Shown: positions 9,095-17,277 of the stretch, in pieces
Layout: every line of letters begins with the position of its first letter
Numbering within the stretch: position 1 is the first letter of the stretch
Assembly (NCBI GenBank): GCA_963976815.1
Contig: CAXBLU010000008.1
Location: 201,570 to 265,569, forward strand
Reading direction: 5' to 3'
Source of the DNA: JAHRVQ01 sp963976815
GTDB taxonomy: Bacteria; Pseudomonadota; Gammaproteobacteria; Pseudomonadales; Azotimanducaceae
DNA: 64,000 nucleotides
The notes under the pieces: generated by a model
Told to the model about the DNA's origin: nothing
The model's database searches: none
What the model saw: only the letters and a program-made list of their open reading frames with translations
Program-made: the position numbers and the translations under genes

Positions 9095-10429
9095 ATGAAG
9101 TACATATTGATAGCGAGTTTGCTCATGTTGGCGCCCCTTGTGATAGAGGTCACAACCGGCGTTAACACCTATAGCACTGCCTCAGCAGCTGCAGAGCGAC
9201 GCAAGGTTCCACCCATGAAGGAGCGGACCTACAAAATTATCTCAGAAGCACAACTACTCATTGACCCCGACTCAATTCCTGTCGCGGATGGCGAGGAGAA
9301 ACCTCAAGTTGTTGCAAACCCCCCAAAAGCTGTGGAAATGCTAAAGGATGCGTTAACACGCCGTGGCTTGAACGGTTATGAAGTAGCTCAGATATGGAAT
9401 ACGCTGGCGTTTGCGTATTACACACTGGATGATTTGAACAGTACCAAAAAAGCGTATGAGGAAGTGCTGAAGCAGGGGACAATTTCTTTGGCTCTGGAAC
9501 TTTCAGCCACCCGTGCTCTGTTTCAACTCTATTACGCTGATGAAAACTACGCTAAGGCTATCGAGTTTATTGATAAGTGGATGGCGTTGAACGAAACACC
9601 GGATGCCGATGTGACGTTTATTAAGGCTACTGCTTACTACCAGATGGAACGATTGGATGACTCCTTAAGAACCGCCATCCGGGTTGAAGAGATTGCCACT
9701 GAACTTCAGAAGGAAATGAAGGAAAACTGGCTTTACATTCAGGTAGTGCTTTATAACGAGAAGCAGAACTTCGACAAGGTTATTGAACTCCTAGAGCGCA
9801 TGATTGTGATGTTCCCTAAGAAACAATACTGGATGCATCTAGCGGGCATGTATGGCGAGAAAGGTTGGGATGACAAGGCTCTCTCTGCTTACTACGCTGC
9901 TTATACTCAGGGTATGTTTGATAAAGAATCTGAAGTTGTGATGCTTTGCCAACGTTTACTCAATGCTGAAGTTCCTTATGAGGCCGCTTCAATTCTAGAA
10001 AAAGGCTTTAAATCTGAGCTAATTGAGCAGAATGAAAAGAATATTCGACTTCTTGCTACAGCTTATACGATGTCTAAGAATTACGATCAAGCAATTGAGG
10101 CCTGGAAGAATGCCACGGAGTATGCAAAAGACGGTGAGATTTTCTATCGTCTAGCCCAGGCATTGTCTAATGAGGATAGACACAAAGAAGCGGTTGCCGC
10201 GTACCGTGAAGCAATAGAGCGGGAAGACGGCATCAAGGACATAGAAGAAGTCCAATTCTGGTTGGGTATTTCTTTAATGCAACTTGAAGAATGGGATGAT
10301 GCTCAAAAAGCCTTCCGTCTAGCTGCGAAAGACAAAGACAGACGCAAGAGTGCTAATCAGTATATCCAATACATCAGTTCCGAAAAGCAACGGCAGGCCG
10401 CTTTGAAAGAAATGATTTCTGCCAACTAA
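9095..10429 (+). CDS. TPR-repeat protein of the TonB2 cluster
   Basis: Exported 444-residue protein: signal peptide (~1-32), then tetratricopeptide-like helical repeats across the whole length (clear examples ~105-140, ~330-400). It corresponds to the TPR protein that closes TtpC/TonB2 operons in Vibrio (VC1543 position). It has a GGAG ribosome binding site and is followed by a strong intrinsic terminator. It probably scaffolds protein contacts in the periplasm; the partner is unknown. Confidence 0.82.
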   Translation: MKYILIASLLMLAPLVIEVTTGVNTYSTASAAAERRKVPPMKERTYKIISEAQLLIDPDSIPVADGEEKPQVVANPPKAVEMLKDALTRRGLNGYEVAQIWNTLAFAYYTLDDLNSTKKAYEEVLKQGTISLALELSATRALFQLYYADENYAKAIEFIDKWMALNETPDADVTFIKATAYYQMERLDDSLRTAIRVEEIATELQKEMKENWLYIQVVLYNEKQNFDKVIELLERMIVMFPKKQYWMHLAGMYGEKGWDDKALSAYYAAYTQGMFDKESEVVMLCQRLLNAEVPYEAASILEKGFKSELIEQNEKNIRLLATAYTMSKNYDQAIEAWKNATEYAKDGEIFYRLAQALSNEDRHKEAVAAYREAIEREDGIKDIEEVQFWLGISLMQLEEWDDAQKAFRLAAKDKDRRKSANQYIQYISSEKQRQAALKEMISAN

Positions 10430-10458
10430 ATAGTGATTATGAAATTGTAAGCAATAAG

Positions 10459-10486
10459 AAAAGGGGCCATTGGCCCCTTTTTTATT
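10459..10486 (+). terminator. Bidirectional rho-independent terminator
   Basis: The perfect stem GGGGCCA / TGGCCCC is followed on the plus strand by TTTTTTATT, and preceded by AATAAGAAAA, which becomes a T run on the minus strand. It sits between the convergent TonB2 operon and rsgA and can stop both. Confidence 0.9.
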
Positions 10487-10494
10487 GCGGCTGG

Positions 10495-11595
10495 TTAATC
10501 GTCTCGTTTATCGGGACGATTACGAATCATCCGAGAGAATTTTTTGTTTGATGCTTTCTTCTGCAGCTTTGCATTAATACTCTGCTGTTCTGCTAGAAAT
10601 GCGAGTTCTTTTAGGTACTTGCCATAGCTGTCCCAACGTTCTTCAGACAGGGTTCCCTTTTTAATGCCGGACTGAATCGCGCAGCCAGGCTCCGATTGAT
10701 GCTTGCAGTCGGTGAATTTACAGTGGGCCGCCAGTTCCTCAACATCCTCAAAAGTTGTCGCAAGATACTGCTCTTCTGACCAGATTTGCAGTTCTCTCAT
10801 ACCAGGAGTGTCAATAATTAATCCGCCTCCTGGGATTGGACATAGTTCCCTATGGGTTGTTGTATGTCGCCCTTTGCTGTCGGTGTCCCTGACTGCACCG
10901 GTCTTAAAATGCTCATAGCCAAGTAACGAGTTAATCAAAGTGGATTTACCCACGCCGGAAGAACCGAGAACTGCAATGGTGGTTCCCTCGGAGATGTAAC
11001 TCTTCAGAGATTGAATACCATCCTCGCTTAGTGCGGAGATCACATGCACAGGCGTACCAGCTGCAACTTCCCGTACTTGATCAAGAAAGGGACTCTGATC
11101 CTCACATACATCAGCCTTGTTCAGAACAATAACGGGGAGGGCACCACTGGTATTGCACAGGAACAGGTAGCGCTCAATTCTTTGGACATTAAAGTTGTCG
11201 TCCAGACCAGTGACAATAAACACCGTATCAATATTGGCCGCCACAACCTGTTCATAGAATTTTTCACCCGCCTGTTTGCGACTAAATTTTGTCGCTCGAT
11301 CAAGCATGGATTGGATGATGTATTCATCACCGTGCTCCTGTGCTTGGACAAGCACCCAGTCACCTACCGTTGGTAGGTCAGCCTTGCTGGATTCAAGTCT
11401 GGCTTTACCCTGCAGAATACCCACCATGGGACCCTGTTCTGACATTAAGTGATACCGGCCGAGATCCTGACGAATCACCCGGGCGGGAATACTGTCATCA
11501 TCAATGGCGATTTGTTGCTGGAAGAAGTTATTCCAACCTAGTTGTCGTAGTGATAGCTGCTGAAATGCGAGCTCAGTTTCATTAAGTTCCGTCAA
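10495..11595 (-). CDS. rsgA: Ribosome small-subunit-dependent GTPase A
   Basis: Circularly permuted GTPase that helps late 30S subunit maturation. An N-terminal OB fold is followed by the permuted G motifs NKAD (G4, ~160), GSSGVGKSTLINSLL (G1, ~212), DTPGMREL (G3, ~264) and a zinc-binding C-terminal knuckle (CKFTDCKHQSEPGC, ~292-305). The frame starts at TTG with an AAAGG about 9 nt upstream. The N-terminus (LRQLGWNNFFQQQ) resembles the second RsgA subtype found in many gammaproteobacteria rather than E. coli RsgA. Confidence 0.92.
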   Translation of the reverse strand: MTELNETELAFQQLSLRQLGWNNFFQQQIAIDDDSIPARVIRQDLGRYHLMSEQGPMVGILQGKARLESSKADLPTVGDWVLVQAQEHGDEYIIQSMLDRATKFSRKQAGEKFYEQVVAANIDTVFIVTGLDDNFNVQRIERYLFLCNTSGALPVIVLNKADVCEDQSPFLDQVREVAAGTPVHVISALSEDGIQSLKSYISEGTTIAVLGSSGVGKSTLINSLLGYEHFKTGAVRDTDSKGRHTTTHRELCPIPGGGLIIDTPGMRELQIWSEEQYLATTFEDVEELAAHCKFTDCKHQSEPGCAIQSGIKKGTLSEERWDSYGKYLKELAFLAEQQSINAKLQKKASNKKFSRMIRNRPDKRDD

Positions 11596-11778
11596 CGGTT
11601 TTACCTTTTGTAAATAAGAGCGATAAGGAAATGCGCTCGGAGTCGACGTGATAAATCTTACTAATTACAGGCAGGTCGAACCGGCGCGATAGCGATATTT
11701 GTCATGAATACATTCATAAAACTGCTAGCCTCCGGTTGAAATAAGAATTGATATAAGGAATGCATGAACCTTAGCGAT

Positions 11779-13284
11779 TTAGGCGGGCTCTCGCAACTGC
11801 TTTTGTGGCACTAGCATCCGCAACAGGGGGCTGCTAATAACCAGAATCGTGATAACAACCAAAACAATGGTCAGAGGGCGGTCCCATAGGAAAGACCAGC
11901 TACCGTCGGATAATGTCATCGCACGGCGTAAGTTATCCTCAAGCATACCGCCAAGAATAAAACCGAGTAACAAAGGCGCCATCGGAAACGTCATCAACCT
12001 TAGAATCACCGCAGCCACGGCGATTGCCAGCATCAGTTGGATATCAAAACTATTAAAGGACACCAAATACACGCCCATCACCGAGAAGAACATAATTAAC
12101 GGCACCAGAAGCGGCCGGGGTAACAACAGTAAACGGGCAATTTGGGGAATAAGGGGTAGGTTTAAAATTAGCAAAATAAGATTGCCAAAATACATGGAGA
12201 CAATAACTGACCAAAATACCTCCGGTGCATCAATAAACAACCGCGGCCCCGGCTGTACACCGTAGGCGATTAGAGCCCCTAACAAGATTGCTGTAGTCCC
12301 AGAGCCTGGTATTCCGAGCGTCAGAAGTGGCACAAAACTGCCGGTGCAGGCAGCGTTATTAGCAGCTTCCGGTGCCGCTAGCCCCGCGAGACTACCTTTG
12401 CCGAACTGTTTTTGTTCCTCAGGTTTAACCAGGTTCCGCTCCATTCCATAGGCAAGGAAAGACGCGATTGTGGCCCCGGCACCCGGCAAGGTGCCAATGA
12501 AAAATCCCAACACAGATGAGCGGCCTACACTTGGTACAATCCGACTCACATCGTCTCGTGTTAAGGCTAGATCTTTGTATTGAGGGATTTGAGTTTTGGT
12601 ATTCGGTACAGGTTTTAACACCATCATAAAAGCCTCAGCCAATGCGAAGGTGGCCATTGCTAGGAGTAAAAAACTGATACCGTCGATCAAATCCATGCGG
12701 CCAAATGTGAATCTTTGTACACCCGCCGAAAGATCTGTGCCTACTGTAGATAACATCAGTCCGACGATAGTCATAAGGATTGCTTTTAAGTAATCACCTT
12801 TGCTGGAGAATGCTGCAACCAATGCGAGTCCTAACAGCATAAGCACAAAATAATCCGCTGATTGAAACGACAACGACAGTTCCGCCAGCGAGGGTGCCGC
12901 TAGCACTAGAAAAATAGCCGCAATAGTTCCTCCAGCAAATGAAGCGTAAGCGGCAACCGCAAGCGCTTTACCGGCCTTTCCCTGTTGGCTGAGGGGATAT
13001 CCATCAAACGCAGTTGCGACGGTTCCCGCAACGCCCGGTGCGTTAATCAAAATCGAGGAGGTGGATCCACCAAAAATTGCGCCGTAGTAAACGCCGGCCA
13101 AGAGAATCATGCCGCTGGCAGGATTAAATCCATAGGTGACCGGGATCATCAAGGCGATCGCAGAGATGGGACCGAGTCCTGGCAACATGCCGATGAATGT
13201 ACCCGCAGCACATCCAGCGAGTACCAGTGCCAGGTTATGAAGTGTGAGTACGGTTGTTAGTCCGAGTAGTATCCCGTCGATCAT
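11779..13284 (-). CDS. tctA: Tripartite tricarboxylate transporter, large membrane subunit TctA
   Basis: 501-residue membrane permease of the TTT family, with about 10-12 helices and the TctA signatures GMLPGLGPISAIALMIP (~33) and the second Gly/Pro-rich repeat GTLPGAGATIASFLAYGMER (~264). It moves carboxylate substrates delivered by TctC using an ion gradient. The ATG overlaps the tctB stop by 4 bp. Confidence 0.92.
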   Translation of the reverse strand: MIDGILLGLTTVLTLHNLALVLAGCAAGTFIGMLPGLGPISAIALMIPVTYGFNPASGMILLAGVYYGAIFGGSTSSILINAPGVAGTVATAFDGYPLSQQGKAGKALAVAAYASFAGGTIAAIFLVLAAPSLAELSLSFQSADYFVLMLLGLALVAAFSSKGDYLKAILMTIVGLMLSTVGTDLSAGVQRFTFGRMDLIDGISFLLLAMATFALAEAFMMVLKPVPNTKTQIPQYKDLALTRDDVSRIVPSVGRSSVLGFFIGTLPGAGATIASFLAYGMERNLVKPEEQKQFGKGSLAGLAAPEAANNAACTGSFVPLLTLGIPGSGTTAILLGALIAYGVQPGPRLFIDAPEVFWSVIVSMYFGNLILLILNLPLIPQIARLLLLPRPLLVPLIMFFSVMGVYLVSFNSFDIQLMLAIAVAAVILRLMTFPMAPLLLGFILGGMLEDNLRRAMTLSDGSWSFLWDRPLTIVLVVITILVISSPLLRMLVPQKQLREPA

Positions 13285-13778
13285 GACCCAGCCCAGTTCA
13301 AGCCCAACTCCTGAAATAGTTCAAGAAATAATTCACCGGGACTCAGATAAATACCGAGTAGGTCCATAATCAGCCAAAACGATGCTGATACCCCAACGGA
13401 TATCAGTGCAATCCGCCATGGACGTTGTTCACCCAGGACCAAAAAGCCTGCGGCCAAAAGCACCGTGGTCGCCACAAAAAAGCCTACCAGGTTAATCACC
13501 AGGCCATAGAGACTTAACAGGGCTAGCAGCAAAATCGCTGGCAGGTAATTGAGTTGACGGAACTCGGACCAATCAAACCCAGGTGAGGGTAGAACCACCA
13601 ACAGTAGTGAGACAATGGCGCAACCCACACCCAATAGATAGGGGAGGGAACGTGCGTTAAACGGCTCCTGTTCACCCCAATAGTCCAGCGGAATACCCTG
13701 GGCTGTATAGAGATAAGCCAGACTCAAAATAAAGAAGAATCCACCGACCAGACGCAGATTGTTTATCACCGGTTTCAT
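13281..13778 (-). CDS. tctB: Tripartite tricarboxylate transporter, small membrane subunit TctB
   Basis: 165-residue membrane protein with four predicted helices (~10-28, ~45-62, ~78-112, ~122-142), the size and pattern of TctB, the poorly conserved small subunit of TTT carriers. Its position between tctC and tctA and the 4-bp overlap with tctA support the call. Confidence 0.85.
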   Translation of the reverse strand: MKPVINNLRLVGGFFFILSLAYLYTAQGIPLDYWGEQEPFNARSLPYLLGVGCAIVSLLLVVLPSPGFDWSEFRQLNYLPAILLLALLSLYGLVINLVGFFVATTVLLAAGFLVLGEQRPWRIALISVGVSASFWLIMDLLGIYLSPGELFLELFQELGLNWAGS

Positions 13779-13881
13779 AGCAATGCGTTCATGCAGACGG
13801 ATTTACGATAGGGTTTTGTTGTCATGTCATGGATCTATGTGAGGAGATTGATGATTTGTTGAGTTTGGCTATTGGGTTCTG

Positions 13882-14868
13882 CTATGACGGTCGCAGAAAA
13901 CCCAATTTTGTCATCAAACTTTTAATGTCTGTTTCCTGTTGTTCCAGGAACTGATAAAAGTCTTGACCCTCGTGATGTAGCAACGACCAACCGTTGCGAC
14001 GTCGTATCTCTTCAAACTCTTTGGTTGCAACAACCTGTCGGATGGTAGAACGCATCTTCGCATATTGTTCTTCAGCTAGTCCCGGTGTGGCAAAAAATCC
14101 CCGCCAGTTTGCAAATGACAGAGGGTAACCTTGTTCTGTTAGGGTAGGTGTATCGGGTAGTTCTGGCAATCGATGCGGGGCTGTGATGGCGATGATTCTA
14201 ATCTCTCCAGCCCTGGCCATATCAATAGCCTCACTCAACCCAGTTGTTAGGATTTGAGTTTCACCTGTCAATAACCCCGCCATGGCTTTCCCACCACCGT
14301 CATAGGGTACATAGGTGAGTGCTCGAGGTTCCGCACCGCCGAGTTCAAATGCACGGGCTAAAATAAAATGGTCAGTACTGCCCCTAACGGAACCTCCAGA
14401 GGCTTTGATTGACTTTGGGTTCTCATTGAATCGCCTTGTTGCATCAGAAAAATCCTGAATAGGGGAATCCTTTAACACCGCAAAACAACTGTAATCCGCA
14501 ATCACGCTGGCTATTGGTTCCAAATCTCGAAATGACTGAGGAAATATTTTCTGTAGCGATCGAACCACAATCGGAGTTGAATTAATCAGTAGCGTGTTCT
14601 GTTGCCGCTGTCCCGTCTCAATAAGTTTAGCTATGGCCCGTCCGCCACCACCGCCACTTAAGTTCTCATAAGAAACATCGGTGACAAGGTTCGATTTGGT
14701 TAATGCCTCACCGACTCCTCGTGCCGTTCCATCCCAACCGCCTCCAGGTCCTGCGGGAATTAAGAAGTGAACCTCGTCAAGTATTTGAGCGTCGTCCGAA
14801 GCACATAGGTGAGTCGCAAGAAATAATAAAGATCCTGCGATCAATGTTCTGATTAAGCTATAAGTCAT
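13882..14868 (-). CDS. tctC: Tripartite tricarboxylate transporter, substrate-binding protein TctC
   Basis: Periplasmic binding protein (328 residues) of the Bug/TctC family: signal peptide to about residue 23, then FLIPAGPGGGWDGTARGVGEAL (~34), the family's carboxylate-binding loop, and GSVRGSTDHFILA (~160). It captures the substrate for TctAB. It lies one base downstream of the SMP-30 gene, so the lactonase and transporter share an operon. The ligand is not predictable from sequence. Confidence 0.9.
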   Translation of the reverse strand: MTYSLIRTLIAGSLLFLATHLCASDDAQILDEVHFLIPAGPGGGWDGTARGVGEALTKSNLVTDVSYENLSGGGGGRAIAKLIETGQRQQNTLLINSTPIVVRSLQKIFPQSFRDLEPIASVIADYSCFAVLKDSPIQDFSDATRRFNENPKSIKASGGSVRGSTDHFILARAFELGGAEPRALTYVPYDGGGKAMAGLLTGETQILTTGLSEAIDMARAGEIRIIAITAPHRLPELPDTPTLTEQGYPLSFANWRGFFATPGLAEEQYAKMRSTIRQVVATKEFEEIRRRNGWSLLHHEGQDFYQFLEQQETDIKSLMTKLGFLRPS

Positions 14869-14869
14869 A

Positions 14870-15772
14870 TTAAGTATTCAGAAAGTTTAGGGGTAATCCA
14901 GGTGTTTCCCATTCACAACTGACCAACTTGCCGGTTGTGGAGAGAGTGATATATGCCGTCTTGAGATCAGGTCCACCGAAACATATATTAGTCGTTAGTA
15001 TATCTTCCATCGGTACAAACCTGACGCCCTGGCCATCGGGACTATGAATGGTAATCCCGCCATTGATCAACGTCGCAACACAGATATTACCTTCTCCATC
15101 AACCGCGAGGGAATCAAACATATGGTAGTCCGGCATTTGCGCCATCATTGCTCGTTCACCGGAGAGTTTGCCGGGAGCGTCGATGTTATAAGCCCAGAGT
15201 CTTCCGGTAGGGGTTTCAGCGACATAGAGTTTTGTCTCATCGGGAGACAGCCCAATACCGTTAGGTGCTTCAAGGGGGAAAATTACCTCAGCAATGGATT
15301 TGCCGTCAGCCGTAGCATAAAAAACACCCGTTCGATCACGATCTCGTGGTCTGTTTTTGCCATGATCCGTAAACCAGAAACCACCTTCACGATCAAAAAC
15401 AATATCGTTTGGGCCGCGAAGCGGGTTCCCATTACATTTGGTATATAGCACTTCGACCTTACCGGTTTTGAGGTCAACCGCTTCAATTCTACCGCCCGAA
15501 TAGTTCTCTGGCTGGTTACCGGGGTACAACTTGTTGTCGCTCTGGTGCCACTCGAACCCACCGTTATTGCAAATGTAGCAACGACCATCGGGACCAATTG
15601 CTGCACCATTGGGCCCGCCACCGAGGTCGGCGACCACCGAAACATTTCCGTCAGCGTCCACTCGCGATAGAGTGCCTCGTTTTATTTCCACCAGAAGTAC
15701 CGATCCATCGGGCATAGCTATTGGACCCTCGGGGAACTCCAGGCCCGTGGCAATTTCCTTAACAACTAACAT
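14870..15772 (-). CDS. SMP-30/gluconolactonase-family six-bladed beta-propeller
   Basis: 300-residue protein of the SMP-30/gluconolactonase/LRE family, probably a metal-dependent lactonase. Motifs: LEFPEGPIAMPDGSVLLVEI (metal-ligand Glu in the first strand, ~12-30), PNGAAIGPDGRCYICNNGG (~55), GPNDIVFDREGGFWFTDHG (~119, metal-ligand Asn), APNGIGLSPDETKLYVAETPTGRLW (~168). First gene of the operon with tctCBA, implying that the imported compound is a sugar acid or a lactone product. No signal peptide, so cytosolic. Confidence 0.87.
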   Translation of the reverse strand: MLVVKEIATGLEFPEGPIAMPDGSVLLVEIKRGTLSRVDADGNVSVVADLGGGPNGAAIGPDGRCYICNNGGFEWHQSDNKLYPGNQPENYSGGRIEAVDLKTGKVEVLYTKCNGNPLRGPNDIVFDREGGFWFTDHGKNRPRDRDRTGVFYATADGKSIAEVIFPLEAPNGIGLSPDETKLYVAETPTGRLWAYNIDAPGKLSGERAMMAQMPDYHMFDSLAVDGEGNICVATLINGGITIHSPDGQGVRFVPMEDILTTNICFGGPDLKTAYITLSTTGKLVSCEWETPGLPLNFLNT

Positions 15773-15836
15773 GTGACACTCTTGTGTTAAATCAGAGCAC
15801 CTACTATAAAGAACCTCAGTTCAGTTGGAAAATGTC

Positions 15837-16652
15837 ATGCACTTAGAACCTAATCCCCAGAGCGCTGGATTTATCTGGCGAGATAAGTCTCCGGTGTCAG
15901 ATCTGCTTAATCACGAGCAAATGTCACAATGGAATGCTAGTGGATATCTGCTGCTTAAGGGCGTTTTACCCCTGGCCATCGTCCAGAGTGTGGAGCAACA
16001 CATCGATCCGTTAGAAGCCGAACATGAAGCTGCATTGCTTGCGCGGGGTGGTAGCTTCGGAATATCAACTGCACACGCGTTAACGTTTTCTACCCACCTG
16101 GTAAAACGTTCAGAGGAATTGAAAGCCTTTTCTCGTCATCCAGTACTGGCGGATCTCTGTCATAACTTACTCGGACCAAATGCTCGTCTGTATTGGGATC
16201 AGGCGGTCTACAAAAAGCCTGGGAATCCAGAGGAATTTCCCTGGCATCAAGATAACGGATACACCTTCGTTGAGCCCCAGGACTATTTGACCTGTTGGAT
16301 TCCATTAACCTCTGCGACTTTGGATAACGGTTGTCCCTGGGTGATTCCAGAAGTCCATAAGCAAGGCACTTTCCGGCATAAGATCACGCCCCTGGGATAT
16401 CAGTGTGCAGAAACCCCTGAAGATGCTGTTGCAGTCACCGCGGAACCTGGAGATATTGTTGCCTTTTCATCTCTGACACCCCATAGAACGGGACCCAATC
16501 TTACCCAGCAGACACGCAAGGCATATATTATTCAATATGCTCACGATGGTTCTGATGTTGTTTCCCCCCATGGAACAAGAACCCCGCAGCAGGACCCTGA
16601 TCGTCAGTATCCTGTGCTTCGAGACGGTCATGTCGTTAGTTGCGACGATTAG
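15837..16652 (+). CDS. Phytanoyl-CoA dioxygenase (PhyH) family oxygenase
   Basis: Fe(II)/2-oxoglutarate-dependent oxygenase of the PhyH family. The metal triad is visible: HQDNGY (H and D about residue 138) and a distal His in TPHRTGPN (~222), followed by the Arg expected to bind 2-oxoglutarate. The frame is open from a TTG at 15825; ATG at 15837 is taken as start, neither with a good ribosome binding site. Divergent from the SMP-30/tct operon with only about 60 bp between, suggesting shared control. Substrate unknown. Confidence 0.85.
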   Translation: MHLEPNPQSAGFIWRDKSPVSDLLNHEQMSQWNASGYLLLKGVLPLAIVQSVEQHIDPLEAEHEAALLARGGSFGISTAHALTFSTHLVKRSEELKAFSRHPVLADLCHNLLGPNARLYWDQAVYKKPGNPEEFPWHQDNGYTFVEPQDYLTCWIPLTSATLDNGCPWVIPEVHKQGTFRHKITPLGYQCAETPEDAVAVTAEPGDIVAFSSLTPHRTGPNLTQQTRKAYIIQYAHDGSDVVSPHGTRTPQQDPDRQYPVLRDGHVVSCDD

Positions 16653-16807
16653 ACTCCGGCGTTATGATGAGTGCGAAACCCACACAGAGAGTACTTCGAT
16701 GTTGAAGCTAGTTAGATAAGCGCCGTTTCGGAGCCTTAATCTAAAGTTACCCGTTAGATTCTGCCCTAATCGTAATCTGTTGTTCCAAATAGATGCCCTA
16801 GACACCC

Positions 16808-16859
16808 TAGACAAATGTTCTAGACAAATGTTCTAGACAAATGTTCTAAACAAGTGCTC
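16808..16859. repeat. 13-bp tandem repeat, about four copies
   Basis: TAGACAAATGTTC occurs three times exactly in a row, then once as TAAACAAGTGCTC. It lies in the 380-bp gap after the PhyH gene (16653-17031), which otherwise shows no ORF or structured RNA I can support. Confidence 0.9.
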
Positions 16860-17031
16860 TCGACAGTTGATGATTAAGGCGAGTTTCAGCCAGAAGATGC
16901 TTTAGTTCCTCCGTTTCGGCTTGACCCCGTCGATCTTCATGATCGCTTCAAGTAGGAGGAATCTGACAATGCGATAAAAACCGTTTGATTTGCGAACAAA
17001 ACCAACTAAATCACTATTGAGGTGCAAACGA

Positions 17032-17145
17032 ATGGCAAAAGGTAAAGACAAACAAAAAGTTAACGACCGTACAAAGGCCACAAAATCCTTAAAAGAAAAG
17101 CGCAAGGACAAAAAGGCCAAACAAGCGGTTAAACATGATCGCTAA
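17032..17145 (+). CDS. 37-residue lysine-rich small protein
   Basis: ATG preceded at proper distance by GAGG; product starts MAKGKDKQKVNDRTKA and consists almost entirely of charged residues (KSLKEKRKDKKAKQAVKHD). Very similar tiny basic proteins (MSKGxDxKK...KEKRxxKKAKK) are common in proteobacteria as conserved hypotheticals. No function is known; its composition suggests nucleic-acid or ribosome contact. A perfect hairpin follows at 17198. Confidence 0.65.
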   Translation: MAKGKDKQKVNDRTKATKSLKEKRKDKKAKQAVKHDR

Positions 17146-17151
17146 TTTGTA

Positions 17152-17201
17152 AACCTGAACCTGAATCTGAACCTAGGTCAAAGGACGAAGGACGAAGGAC
17201 G
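17152..17201. repeat. Hexamer and heptamer short tandem repeats
   Basis: Three near-copies of CCTGAA (17154-17171) are followed by three exact copies of AAGGACG (17181-17201), leading directly into the hairpin at 17198-17219. Confidence 0.75.
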
Positions 17202-17219
17202 GGTACATCAGTACCCGTC
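17198..17219. terminator. Hairpin, possible terminator between convergent genes
   Basis: A perfect 9-bp stem GACGGGTAC/GTACCCGTC with loop ATCA lies between the small basic gene and the convergent serC. No continuous T run follows (ACTTTGAACTTT), so termination is plausible but unproven. Confidence 0.5.
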
Positions 17220-17277
17220 ACTTTGAACTTTAAATCTTGAACTACCAGCTTCCGGCTCTCGACTTCAAGCTATTATC

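Noticed and set aside
11704..11717. Palindrome ATGAATACATTCAT between tctA and rsgA
   Set aside because: Short AT-rich palindrome with no known regulator site matched; possible operator but not supportable.
16902..17120. 72-residue ORF antisense to the small lysine-rich gene
   Set aside because: It is the complement of a lysine-rich gene that has its own ribosome binding site; the antisense product is a shadow.
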